Shown in pieces: positions 36,302 to 46,798 of a stretch of 64,000 nucleotides of DNA. The stretch is from Erythroxylum novogranatense (taxonomy: Eukaryota; Streptophyta; Magnoliopsida; Malpighiales; Erythroxylaceae), in contig CM057225.1 of assembly GCA_029891385.1 (NCBI GenBank), positions 9,118,560-9,182,559 of the forward strand, given 5' to 3'. Within the stretch, counting starts at the first letter, position 1. Each line of letters opens with the position of its first letter. A program made the translations under genes and the position numbers. The notes beneath the pieces were generated by a model, which saw only the letters and a list, made by a program, of their open reading frames with translations, ran no database searches and was not told the origin of the DNA.

Positions 36302-36646
36302 TGTAAATATTTATAAGGACTAACCTTAATGCGGAAGTACTAGATCGATTTGTTTTGTTTTACGGTTGGCTACTAGAGTCACCGATTAATCCACGCTCTA
36401 AACTCAAATTCTTTGATAGTGTGATTCACATGAATGAAGAAGAATGAAGAAAAACGTTTATCTTCTAAGAAAGAGAGAAAAATAACCAAAACCTATTTGG
36501 TTTCTAATATTTTTGTTTTCTTAAGAAAGATACACTTTCACAAGCCAACTTCCTCTTTTTATATTAGAGAAAAACAAACTGAAGGGGTGTCATATATATG
36601 TGGCTATTCGTTTATATATATGTGGCTGTTCATATAACTGCCAACA
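36302..36646 (-). repeat. 5' LTR of the copia element
   Basis: 345 bp, paired with 29513-29856. It is flanked on the right by the target duplication TACTT at 36647-36651. Confidence 0.95.
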
Positions 36647-39144
36647 TACTTAATAATCAATGTTAAGGTTAATTATAATTGACATTTTTATAATCCTAGT
36701 GAAGATATCTTTTTCTGTCAAGCTGTTCTCAGTGTTAAAAACATATTGTTGAAAAACACATGGTAGGTTATTTAAAATATGAAAAGTAAATATATTTTGA
36801 ACATAAAATATTTGTGAACCAAAATGTTAAATTTGAACAATGGTAAAAATATCATAATTTTAAGTTAACAACTAGTCTTAATCATTAATATTTAATAACA
36901 GTAAAATAATAATTTATAAAATTTTAAAAATGGTAACAATATATTATAATGATATATGATAAGTAGTACAAACTTTTAATTAAAAGTTTGACAATTCTTC
37001 TGTACATAGAATAACAACAATAATAACGATAATAATATACAGCCTTACTCCTAACTAGTAGAGAGGTTGTTTGAAAAATTATTATAGATAAAATAATAAA
37101 TTAAGTTTAAAGCTGAGTCCAGCTAATTACATCGATAAATAACAATGATATAATTATTTTTTTAGATTCCAATTGACATGAGAGTCGGTAAAGCTAAATG
37201 AGTATCCTATGTCTAGACTACCAAGAAGGGAACGACACCAATTGAAATAGTGAAAGATCTTCCCTCAGCTTTAGGGTTGTTGACACCCTCTTCCAATAGC
37301 TTCTTTGCTATAGCTAAACTTCTAGAGGATACAGCAAATGAGTCCCCAGATTTAGTATGGAAGACAACTTGTTCAAATGGATTGTTAGTATGTTGTGTTT
37401 CACCTTAAACACAATCAGTCTGGATCTTAATTGCTAGTTTAGTGAAACTGTATAACGAACCCAAATTGGAACACATGCATACCTGAATGACCATACTAAG
37501 TCATTGGAATTGACAAATTTTCAAAACAACCGATTTCTCTAATCCTTTATGGACTATTGTGACATCACCCCCACCTGCATTTCTATCTATATTCTCTTGA
37601 AGATTGAAGGAAGCTTAACACAAGATATAATATATACAATCAAATGTTTTTATATGTAAGGAAATGAGATCTAGATAAAAAGGAAAGTGAGGTAGTTTGG
37701 ATGATTCTAAAAACCTTGAAGAAGATCAGCTATATATGACAAACAATTATTTGTATCTGAAGAGGGGATTTGTTCTGCATTGTTTTTTTTACTTCATTGG
37801 AGACAGTTTTGCCACATTCCTCTCAACTGAATGAATTTCCACCATAAAAAACTAATCGCCACGTTGACATTCCTCGATAAATGGGTTTAAGAGATATTAT
37901 GCAAAAGTGAATTTAGAATAAAATTCATTATGTTCAATTAAATTTTCAATGATAAGTGAAAGTACTACAATTTAGTAGTTATACATCTTTAATCTGCATA
38001 ATGAGATGAAACTTACCCTAATTAAAATAAAAGTAATTCATTTACCCTTTATATCAAATCTAAATATTAGAATTTAAAGTAAATTAACATTACCTCTTAT
38101 TGATGTAAAGAAATATAGCATTATTTATATAAGGTTATGTTATTACTATTACAAAAAAAGTTAAATACTCTTTTAGACCTTTCATCAAATCATTAGCAGG
38201 CTTTCCTAAAAGAACCGTTGAAGGTCGAAAAAAAAATCAACCCATTTACAACCAACAAAGGAAGATAATAAATTATCTTGGAAAGAGAAAAACAAACACA
38301 ATCAATACACCATATGCAAAAAAAGAACTCACAATAAAGTACTACAATTTAGTACTTATACATCTTCAATCGATCACAATGAAGCATAGTAGTGGCAATT
38401 TACGTAGACAATCGAAACCACATCACAACAAACAGAGGGACAAAAAAGACATGAAAAGCACATCACAACAACCTAGAGATCGAAAGTAGAATATAAAAAT
38501 GACAATATATAAGGTGGACAACTTACTTAGACGGACAGTCAATTGAAGATGACCACAACAGAAGACAAAGATTCAACACGTGCGAGGCTTCTTCAACAAT
38601 TGTTAAAACCAGAGGGAGAATGGATGAAAATTACGAATAGTCGAAGATGAAGATGACTTTATCTTTGCCTTTAATTTCGTGCTAATAACCTAGTAGGGAA
38701 CGACATCATTTTCTATAAAAATAAAACAACGACATTTGTTGTGCAAATAACGACATCGTTTGTTAGACGTTGAACAAAAATGAATGTTGATGATGAACAC
38801 AAAAATGACATCATTTTTAGTTAACGTAAGGCATTGTTGTTTTTGACAAAGTCGAAAGAAATATACCATTTAGTGATATATTAATTTATGTTTATGTCAT
38901 ATTTAAAAAATTTAGCAAAAATTAGTAAAATAGTAAAAAAGTGTAGCATTGGCGACACTTTCAAATATTGGTCGTCAAAAGTAATATTTTGTGACATTTT
39001 GTGATGTCGTCGCTAAATAGATGGAAAAATTAGGCGAAGTGAAACATCTTTGTGTTCATACAAACTTTGATGATTTTTAAATTGGTTACTAAATATGTGA
39101 TGTCATTTTCTTTTTATGACAAAAACTTTATTTGTCGTGTAATA
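36647..39144. mobile_element. Right part of the CACTA-like remnant
   Basis: Continues the DNA interrupted by the copia element. A ~45-bp word containing GTACTACAATTTAGTA and TTATACATCTT occurs at 37960 and 38338. From about 38650 subterminal-like words appear (AACGACATC, GGCGACACTTTC, GTCGTCAAAAG, GTCGTCGCTAAATAG). The right end may be at TTTGTCGTGTAATA (39131-39144), two changes from the usual ...GTCGTGTAGTG terminus. No 3-bp target duplication matches the left end, and 36.7-38.6 kb has no recognisable ORF, so the pairing with 28800 is an inference. Confidence 0.4.
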
Positions 39145-39814
39145 TTTGGACTTTTCTTCGACGCCAAACGACGTCATCTCCACTTCTATTAAATGAAAAA
39201 CATCGAGGTTACCTCCTAAATTTTCCTCTCTCTCACGCTTACTTTTGCCTTTTCCCTCTCTCCCATGTTGGTCTATCGTCATCTTCTCTTCTCCTTGCCA
39301 ATGTTTGGGTGCTTTTGTCTTCTAGTCATCCTCCTCCTGTCCTTCGGTTGAGTTTAATCACTCAACATTTTTTCTCTGTGATGAAAGTCGTGCTCATAGT
39401 GTTGGTATGTTAGGAGAAAATACCTGATAGTTTGTGATGGTTTTTGGTTTTTTATATTTGTTTTGATAATGTGTGGTGTATTTGGCTTTGCAATTTGTTA
39501 CAGTATGTTTAGGAAGGAGTAAGGCATTATTTTCTTAGGTGATTTGGGATGAATATGTCATGCCTTTGAAGTGTTCAACGAAAGTTTCGAGTGGTCTATT
39601 TAAGACTTCCCCTTTTAGTACTTAATGCAATGGTTTTGATTCACCTTGAAGTGGCCAAAGAGGAGGATGCATGGATGATGAGCGCTTTCCTTTTCTTTTT
39701 TTCATATTTCCTATTTCATGGGAACTTTGTACATCGTAGTGATGCCTCGACATTTGAGAAACTTTCAATGGTTATTGAAGTAAATCACACGTTATTACAA
39801 TGCTTATTATACGA
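39145..39814. other. Intergenic stretch, pyrimidine-rich, no supported gene
   Basis: 39210-39370 is CT-rich (TTTTCCTCTCTCTCACGC), like a plant 5' leader, followed by T-rich intron-like DNA. Short ORFs here have no recognisable domain. Confidence 0.45.
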
Positions 39815-40807
39815 TGTATAAGTGCATAAGAAGGGGGGGGGTTGAATTGTGTATTTCTCCTTTTTTTAAAAATCTTCAAAAACGTTTTGTTGAAAGAAAA
39901 CTTATTCTTTTCACAGAAACTACTGTAAATCAAAGTTGATTGTATTCTTGAAAACTTGTTAGAAAACTAAGTAAAAACGAAACTTTGAATGTTAAGAGAG
40001 ATAGGAATAGAGAAGTTGACACAGTAATTTTTATACTGGTTCACCCCAAACCGTGGGCTACGTCCAATCCTCAGATCTCTTTCTGAGATTTCACTACTTC
40101 TCAAACGTTAAAGTATTCTTTTACTCCGAGCCTCTTCAGGTCTCTTACGGTCAATATTCTTTCACACTTAGCCTCTGCAGGCTATCTATACTACTTTCTC
40201 ACAGAAAGATTTTCGAGCTTTGTTACAGTAAGATAGCTCTAGCTATTTGCACAGTAAACTCTTAATTAAGCTTTTCAATGTACACGTAAATGTAAATCAG
40301 CTAAATTTGCAATCTTCGACTTCGACTCATATTTATAGCCTTCGTCTATAACTGCTTCTTGAATCTTGCTTCTTCAATCTTGTTTCTTGAATCTTGTTTC
40401 TTGAATCTTGAAAAAAACGGTTATTCAGTTAAGTTCTGTAACTAACTCGAACTGACTCTTGATTCGCCTCCGTCTGCTTTTTATTCGTCTGTTTTTGGCT
40501 TCCATCTGCTTTTCTACTTTGTTTGTTTTTCATTCTTCGTCTGTTTTTTATTCTCTGTCTGCTTTTCAGCGTCTACTTTTCAACATCTGCTTTTCAATCT
40601 TCATTTGTTTTTCAACTTTGTCTGCTTTTTAATCTCCATCTGTTTTTCAACGTCTGCTTTTCAATATCCGTCTGTTTTTCAACTTTGTCTGCTTTTTACT
40701 TTGTCTGTATTTCCTTTCGTCTGCTTTTCACTTATCCGTCTGTTTTTCATCCTTTCATTATTTGTGCTTCATCAAAATCATTACTGTAAAGTCATTTTGA
40801 CTTAACA
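39815..40807 (-). repeat. 3' LTR of Sirevirus-like copy 2
   Basis: On the minus strand it begins TGTTAAGTCAAAATGAC (40807 downward), directly after a polypurine tract, and ends near 39815 past a nine-G run at 39833-39841. The stretch 40020-40100 is the reverse complement of the conserved part of the LTR at 12170-12240. A U3 minisatellite of TCTGCTTTTCA-type units lies at 40440-40745. Length about 990 bp, similar to 1072 bp in copy 1. The outer end is less certain than the inner. Confidence 0.8.
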
Positions 40808-40821
40808 ATCTCCCCCTTTTT
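40808..40821 (-). other. Polypurine tract of Sirevirus-like copy 2
   Basis: AAAAAGGGGGAGAT on the minus strand, immediately upstream of the LTR start, as expected for plus-strand cDNA priming. Confidence 0.85.
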
Positions 40822-40989
40822 GATGATAACAGATAATCTTCAGATTCAGGTGAAAAACATATCTTCGAACAGTCTTCGTCTGCTTTCTTCATTTTCTGCT
40901 GACTCTTTCTCCCTCTATCTTTTCCTTTCTTCATGAAAACTTCATCTTCTTCGTACATCCCCTTTGATTTCTGCTTTCCATTTTCTTCT

Positions 40990-41129
40990 CCCCCTATTTA
41001 TTATAATAAAAAATGATTAATGCCGATGACTCTTCAACAACTCTTTCATCATTTCCTTCAACTCTTTGACTTCTCTGCGTAGGTGCATTACTTCAACTTG
41101 CAAGTCAAAAGGCGAGGTGGGTTGATCAT
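40990..41129 (-). pseudogene. C-terminal end of the env-like ORF, separated by the nested element
   Basis: On the minus strand, right of a TAA near 41020, the frame encodes a charged heptad helix (HLRREVKELKEMMKELL), a short coiled coil. Removing the 41130-50979 insertion and one copy of the ATCAT duplication puts this segment in frame with the acidic tail that ends at 50985. It is thus the natural C-terminus of the env-like ORF. Confidence 0.75.
41125..41129. repeat. Target site duplication (left) of the Athila-like element
   Basis: ATCAT, identical to 50980-50984 on the other side. Confidence 0.95.
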
Positions 41130-42614
41130 TGATTGAGCCAAATTTATACTATAAATTGGCCCTGTTTTCTTAAGTAATTATGCACTTGTTGACTCCTAAT
41201 TCATGATTTTTGTGCTTAAATTGGTTCCTCATATCGAGCTTTTATAATTTGCACATTGTCAGTATTTTGTTATCATTTGATATTAATTTCTGCATAACTT
41301 TTATTGGGACAATTGATACTGCAAGGGTGTTGTATTTTTGCAGGAACAATGGAGTCAACAAGAGAAAGTCAACACGTCGTGAGAAGCCATCCATTAGTCG
41401 GGACGAACCAACGAGACATTCGCATGATTTAATTTATTTGGTATAAATTAATTCGTCGCGACGAGTGACCATTTTTATGCGTCGCGACGAACTTTATTCA
41501 TTAGTCGCGACGAATGTCGGATACCCCGGCCCTTAAATAGCAAAATTATCCACTGTTCCGACCCGGCCCGCGCAGACTTCCTATAAAACCTTCTGTTTTA
41601 GGTTAAATGAGGACGGCCGCATTCCCGAGGTAGCTCTCCATCCTTCGTCTTCTCCATTTTTCTGATAGTTTTTGTTTCCTCTGTTTTGCAGATTCGGCGC
41701 CACCTCCAGACGACGTCCACCATCATCATCTTCATCTCTTCCATCATTCGTCGCACCCATTCTCAACTGTTCGTCGTTGGAGTCATGGACCGAGGTGATA
41801 TTCCAGCAGTGATGGACTCACCCGGCATCATGCGTGGCTAGGGCGTTGGATCTCCTGAAGATGTAGCAACGGTTTGAGTTCCATGAGCTTTAAAGGGGTA
41901 ATCGATCGATGTTTTAGATTTCTGTCGTATTTTTGTAACAACTCCGAGTTGGAGATTGCATTGTATGACCGAATGAATCTTGCTATAGTTTAGTAGGATG
42001 TTAAACTTTGATCTATGTTAAGGATTGGTTTGTATTGAATATTGTTCCTGAATACATGAAGTCTCATGTATATCAGTCAGATTTTGCATTAATTAATCTA
42101 ATCTGCCTAGTTGTGTTTGGTTAAGTTGGTTGTGTTATTATCTGATTGATTTATTGCATAAATCATTTCATACCATACACTAAGGGTTTTAACAAGATTT
42201 AATTAATCGAGTTGATTAATTAAATTCTTGGACTTAACGAGTTGTTAAGGTTATGTTTTCGAAACTTAGTGGATTTCAAACCCCGACATTTATTTTGAAC
42301 AATGATGACCCGAGCCATATTTTCAGGAGAACTTTAGTTAATTGTTTTCAATCTTAATTATTTCAAATTGTCTTGCCTTTTAAAAATCCCAAAACATTTA
42401 TTTCATACTTAGCTTTCTTTAATTTTAAAGATCAAGCCAAAACCCCTTTAATTGCTTTAATTACATGCATCATTAGACTAGGCTAGTCTTAAGATCAATA
42501 CTACTTGGTTTCTTGAGAGTCGACCGAGGTTGCACCTGTGTTGCAATTCTTGGTATAAATTGATTTTGACCGGTTTCAAGGATCAATCTTGGATTGAGCG
42601 ATAAGTCGCGATCA
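41130..42614 (+). repeat. 5' LTR of the Athila-like element
   Basis: TGATTGAGCC...GCGATCA. It contains three copies of a GTCGCGACGAA-type palindrome at 41453-41515 and a TATA box at 41582. Compared with the 3' LTR, the patches at 41403-41435 and 41550-41580 are the most different. Confidence 0.95.
41582..41588 (+). promoter_or_regulatory. TATA box in the 5' LTR
   Basis: TATAAAA within CTTCCTATAAAACC, about 70 bp downstream of the palindrome cluster. The 3' LTR has the same box at 49940-49946. Genomic RNA would start near 41610. Confidence 0.6.
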
Positions 42615-42617
42615 AAT

Positions 42618-42634
42618 TGGCGCCGTTGTTCGGG
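42618..42634 (+). other. Primer binding site, tRNA-Asp type
   Basis: TGGCGCCGTTGTTCGGG starts 3 bp after the LTR. It is close to TGGCGCCGTTGCCGGGG, the site used by Athila-type elements (complementary to the 3' end of plant tRNA-Asp). Confidence 0.8.
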
Positions 42635-42639
42635 AACCA

Positions 42640-43058
42640 AAGTAATTGGTTTTCTAGGTTAGCCAAGTGTTTGTTTTACATTATAGTTTTGTTGTTTGCA
42701 TTCATTTTGCATTTAATAATTTTGTTTTATTACATTTGCTTCTATCTTTTAGTGTTAATTACATTTGGTGAGCTTAATTACTTTTGCTTTAAGTGTTTAG
42801 TTTGATTGTTCCTGTTTATTGTGCCTAATTTCGAGTTATTGTGCTTTGCTTTGATTCTTGGCTGCGACAAGTTCATCATTCGTCGCAACGAATTCATCGT
42901 TCGTCACAACGAGTTAATACATTCGTCGCGACTAATATTCGCAATTTTGTTCTGTTCGCCGCAGCGAGTTCCTACGAGTCGTGACGAACAGTAGTGAATT
43001 AAACCCTTTCTGTCCGCTGTCATTTTAGTGAGCTAGTTTAGGAGAACTTCTCTTGTGC
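42640..43058 (+). other. Leader of the Athila-like element with palindrome cluster
   Basis: Non-coding. 42866-42990 holds five or six variants of the TTCGTCGCGACGAA palindrome (TTCGTCGCAACGAA, TTCGTCACAACGAG, TTCGTCGCGACTAA, TTCGCCGCAGCGAG, GTCGTGACGAA). The position, between primer site and gag, is where retroelements usually keep packaging signals. Confidence 0.7.
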
Positions 43059-44540
43059 ATGCCCCGTAGACTTAGGTTAGTTCATTTTCAACCTGAAATC
43101 GAGCGATACTTAAGGAAGCGTAGGAAGGACAGAAGAGAGCAAGGAACCCTTAGCACATTAGAACATCAAGTAGGAGAAATGGCTGAGCATCAAGAATTTC
43201 CCGGTCACCAACCTAGGAACGGAGATCATGGATTAAATGGTGATCAGGAAAGAGTCGATGAGAACATAGGGAACAACAGGCGTAGAACGATTAGAGAAGC
43301 TACGACCTCGGACGTCAATTATGACCCTTTCACATGACTGCCCGAACTTCGACGTGAATTTGAAGTTAAGGGCTATTGATCAATTCTCTCCCAAATTTCA
43401 CGGTTTGGCGGAGAAGATCCTACATGCATTTACAAGCCGACAATGATTTGTTAAAGCATGAAACCCGTAGGAGCTCCCTAGATCATGTCTTTGTGGAAGG
43501 TGTTTCACTTATTCCTAGAAGGAAAGGCCCGGGAGTGGTACATGAGCCTCCCAAGGCATGTCGCGAATGCCTACCATAGTTGGGCCAACTTGAGAAAAGC
43601 TTTCCTGGAAAAGTATTTTCCAGCCTCGAGGACGTCATCAATGAGGAAAGAAATCTATTCTGCCAAGCAAGACTATGACGAGTCCTTGTATGACTTTTGG
43701 AACAGATTTCAGGATCTGTTGTCTCGGTGCCCCCATCATCAAATTCCTGATGAACAGCTTGTTCAATATTTTTATGATGGGGTGAAGAATCAGGAAAAGG
43801 GAATGTTAGATGCTGCTTCGGGAGGATCGTTGATTGACCTCACCGCACCTGAAGCGTGGGCCTTGATCAAGAGGATGGCCCTCAACCATCAGCAGTATAG
43901 TGCTCGTGATTCCAGGAATGTTCATGAAGTAGGAGCCATGTCGGCTCAGACAAAAAGGATGGAAAGCCTGGAATCAAAGGTGGATTCCCTAGAGCATAGG
44001 ATAACTTCACAGTTGTCCTCGATTGCAGCTGAGCTGAAGAATTTGAATGTGCATCGCCCTTCATCTTCCACTGAACTGGCCGCACCTAGTTGCGAATCTT
44101 GCGGATCGGTGATGCACATAACCAGTGTCTGTCCCGGGAGGTATGAAGAAGTCTGCGGTACCCGGGAGACAAAATCCTAAGTGGGATCCGTACTCCAACA
44201 CGTATAATGAAGGATGGAGATCTCATCCTAACTTTAGTTGGAGGAGTAATGAGGGAAGAGCACCCAACCGTTTTCAACAAGGGAGTGGAGCTGGAACATC
44301 TACAAACCCGGTTCCACGATCAAGAAGCATTGACGGTGCAACCACAACCGCTAAAAGAGGACACCAACCAACTACTACATGGTATGATGGCGTTGATGAA
44401 GGAAGAAAGAGCCTCTACGGCTAATCGGTTCAACGCCATCGCAAACTTAATCCAGCGAGACTCCTCTAAGAATGCTGCGGCTTATCTTGCCTTGGAAAAG
44501 CGAATGGATCAATGGGAAACCAAGGCAGAAAACTGAACTC
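43059..44540 (+). pseudogene. Athila-type gag, frameshifted
   Basis: ATG at 43059 (MPRRLRLVHFQPEIERYLRK) opens a basic, helix-rich N-terminus that ends at a TGA at 43335. A scrambled frame follows to about 43485. The retrotransposon gag core is open from 43485 to 44180 (FLEGKAREWYMSLPRHV, FLEKYFPASRTSSMRKEI, ESLYDFWNRFQDLLSRCPHH). A further frameshift near 44150 leads to the NPKWDPYSNTYNEGWRSHPN motif, which is diagnostic for Athila-like gag, and to a glutamine/lysine-rich helix (to 44536). Gag would form the particle that packages element RNA. The breaks (two or three frameshifts and a stop) mean this copy does not make it intact. Confidence 0.85.
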
Positions 44541-44639
44541 ATCGTCACTCGGTTATCCAACAACTTGAGTGAAAATCAGCGAGGAGTAGCGGATCAATTC
44601 CCTCTAACACGGTCATAAATCCAAAAGCCTGAGCGCAAT

Positions 44640-45850
44640 TGAATTAAGGAGTGGAAAGAAAGTGCAATTTAGCTTTCTGAAGAAGAAGAATCGCCAAGAA
44701 ATTGAGGTTGAAGAGACACCTCAAGTAAGAGAAAAGAAGGCATGCGATCGAGAGTGATCGCGAAGAGGAATTGTGAAGAAAAGAAGAAATTAACCATTGA
44801 GGAAGCAGGCAACCATCAAGCGGTCCGGAGAAAGTGTTGCAAAGGAAAAATCTAGTGGAAATGAAGCAACACAAAGGGAAGTCAATCTGAAGGACCTTCC
44901 CATCTCAAATTCCTACTTGATGAGCAAGAAGGTCAACGAACTGAAACATGAAAAGGAAATTATTGACCTATTTGGGAAGGTGGAAGTGAATGTGCCCCTT
45001 TTGGACCTGGTTAAGAGAGTTCCGGCCTACGCTAAATATTTGAAGGACTTGTGCACAAACAAAGCGTAAGTTTAGGCGAACGAGAGAGTCCAGTGAGCTC
45101 AAGCGTGTCTCGCATTATTCAAGCCCCAAATTCTGTGAAGTGTCGGGATCCAGGATCGTTCACCATTCCTTGTGTCATAGGAAAGGTGACAATTGGAAGA
45201 GCGTTGCTGGATTTGGGAGCGACAATCAATGTGATGCCATAATCATCTATGAAGCCACAGGGGTTAAGAGCGTAAAACCTACTTCGTTAGTGTTACAGTT
45301 GGCTGACAGATCCTTCCGACACCCTGTGGGCATCATTGAGGACATTCTGGTCCAAGTGAAAGGATTAGTGTTCCCTGCCGATTTTTACGTGCTGGATATG
45401 TCTACTGAAGTGGTGCAGGACACTTCTCTAATCCTTGGACGACCCTTCCTTCGGACGGCAAGTACAATGATCAGTATGAAGGAAGGGAAGATCACCATGG
45501 AGGTTGGTGATCAACACGTCAGCTTCAACATGTATGAAGCTATGAAACACCCTAACGAGGATTACTCCTTGCTTGGGGTGAATATGCTTGATGTTGTAAT
45601 CGATGATGCTTGTTCTGAATTTGCAGAAACTTTAACCCCGACCACTAATGATCTCTTTGGAGGCCGTTTCTATTTTGATGATAGTGCAGGTGCTTATTCG
45701 GAAACGGGAATGGAAATGGAGCTGCCCAGGACCCAAGCTGTTGACATGAAGCTTGGATATCAACCGCACGTCCATCCCGAGCTACAAGACCCGCCTTTGA
45801 GTGCGTGTTTCTCTTTCCTTCATTTACTATATAATTGTGCTTATGTTTGA
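44640..45850 (+). pseudogene. Athila-type aspartic protease region, end of gag-pro
   Basis: 44797-45069 reads KVEVNVPLLDLVKRVPAYAK and KYLKDLC, the conserved segment before the protease. The protease box ALLDLGATINVMP lies near 45205-45242, with the Asp-Leu-Gly form that is normal for Athila (instead of Asp-Thr-Gly). A stop follows at 45240, then VKPTSLVLQLADRSFRHPVG, VLDMSTEVVQDTSLILGRPF and TMEVGDQHVSFNMYEAMKHP, all in the expected order. The frame ends at 45850. In a full Athila element reverse transcriptase would begin about 150 codons further; here the reading stops and a purine tract follows (45886). The protease would cut the polyprotein. Confidence 0.85.
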
Positions 45851-45885
45851 TACTAACGTGCATATTGTTGAGCATGATTATATTA

Positions 45886-45903
45886 TTTAAGTGTGGGGGA
45901 GAG
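45886..45903 (+). other. Internal polypurine-tract-like copy 1
   Basis: TTTAAGTGTGGGGGAGAG, the same word family as the true polypurine tract at 49471-49487. It sits at the end of gag-pro. Confidence 0.6.
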
Positions 45904-46048
45904 AACCATCCGAGAGGAATATTTGTAGTCGGTAGGATTTCTATTTTTCATCTCAATAAATTGATCCCTTTCTGTTGGCTCTGCATGTTTCTTGTAGTGA
46001 AGCATGATATAGATCAAAGAGAATGGTTGATTTGTGCATGTGAAGTGA

Positions 46049-46449
46049 TTGATTGAATGTTTGTGCAATTCGAATAGGATCCTTAGAATTTGTATTTTGT
46101 TTGGGCGGTTCGTCGCAACGAACGTACCTGCTCATCGCGACTCTTCTAGGGCTTGTCTCTTTTTCGTCGCGATAAACGTGCCGTTGGTCGCGACGAATAG
46201 TTCTTGGTTTGCCCCTCTGAACCGTTGGACTTCTCTTTTGTCCGGAGCCCTTTTCAGTCTTTTCTCCTTCGCGTCTTTTCGTTTGCTTCCCGTCTTATTT
46301 CTTCTTCTTCTCCTTCTCTTTTCTCTTCTTCTTCTTCTTCCTCGCTTCTCCCTTCGCCGCAGTCCTCGTCGTCGCTCCCAGCTGTGCCCCCTTGCGTTTG
46401 AAGCTCCCAACCTTCTCAAATCTTCTCCCATCTTCGTTTTCGATCTTAG
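46049..46449 (+). promoter_or_regulatory. Pyrimidine-rich leader of the second ORF, with palindromes
   Basis: 46095-46200 holds four variants of the TTCGTCGCGACGAA palindrome. 46290-46370 is a strong CT tract (CTTCTTCTTCTCCTTCTC), typical of plant 5' leaders. It ends with CTTAG followed by GTAAGT at 46450. I see no convincing TATA box, so whether it is an independent promoter or part of a spliced genomic RNA is open. Confidence 0.45.
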
Positions 46450-46794
46450 GTAAGTGTTCTTATTCTTTCATTTTGTCCATTCTCGTTGTTATTTGTTAGA
46501 TTTAGGACGAACAGCGAGCGCTGTTTGCCGCGTCTGTTCGCAGAATCACCGTTCGTCACGACGAGTTTCATACCTCGCCGCGGCAAACGTGTGTGCCCAG
46601 TTCGCTGCAGCGAACATCCTGTAGGTCGCAGCGAATGGAAGAGGACTTCCCTCGTCGCAGCGAACTCTCATGTTCGTCACGACGAATGAGGAGGACCTCG
46701 ACTCGTCGCGACGAATGATCATTAGCCCCGACGAGGAGGCTGATTCTGTGTAGTTTTCTCAGTAACTTACTTGTTTCTAACGTTGTGTGTGCAG
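46450..46794 (+). other. Candidate intron before the second ORF
   Basis: The donor AG|GTAAGTG at 46448-46456 fits the plant consensus at every position. The acceptor TTTCTAACGTTGTGTGTGCAG (46774-46794) has a branch-point-like CTAAC and a clear AG. The 345-bp interval contains a further palindrome cluster (46500-46730). The ATG of the second ORF lies 4 bp after the acceptor. Prediction only; no transcript evidence. Confidence 0.55.
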
Positions 46795-46798
46795 GATC

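Larger units (their letters stand above)
29513..36646 (-). mobile_element. Nearly complete Ty1-copia element
   Basis: Two LTRs of 344 and 345 bp (29513-29856, 36302-36646) start TGTAAATATT and end GCCAACA in plus coordinates, with only scattered differences. The flanks carry the identical 5-bp target duplication TACTT (29508-29512 and 36647-36651). On the minus strand the order is 5' LTR, iMet primer site, gag, protease, integrase, RT, RNase H, purine tract, 3' LTR: the Ty1-copia order. One long polyprotein frame is broken by three stops and one frameshift. LTR similarity and the clean TSD point to a fairly recent insertion into the CACTA-like remnant. The long leader (35.1-36.3 kb) and tail (29.9-30.9 kb) make it larger than most copia elements. 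Confidence 0.95.

Noticed and set aside
37160..37620. Stretch with moderately coding-like composition
   Set aside because: Translation in all frames gave frequent stops and no motif I could recognise, so I list it only as part of the CACTA-like remnant.
41630..41691. Candidate mini-intron in the 5' LTR leader (GAG|GTAGCT to TTTTGCAG)
   Set aside because: 62 bp is below the usual plant minimum and the donor is weak.
46132..46431. Arginine-rich minus-strand ORF (99 codons)
   Set aside because: It is the complement of the CT-rich leader; low-complexity composition creates the open frame.
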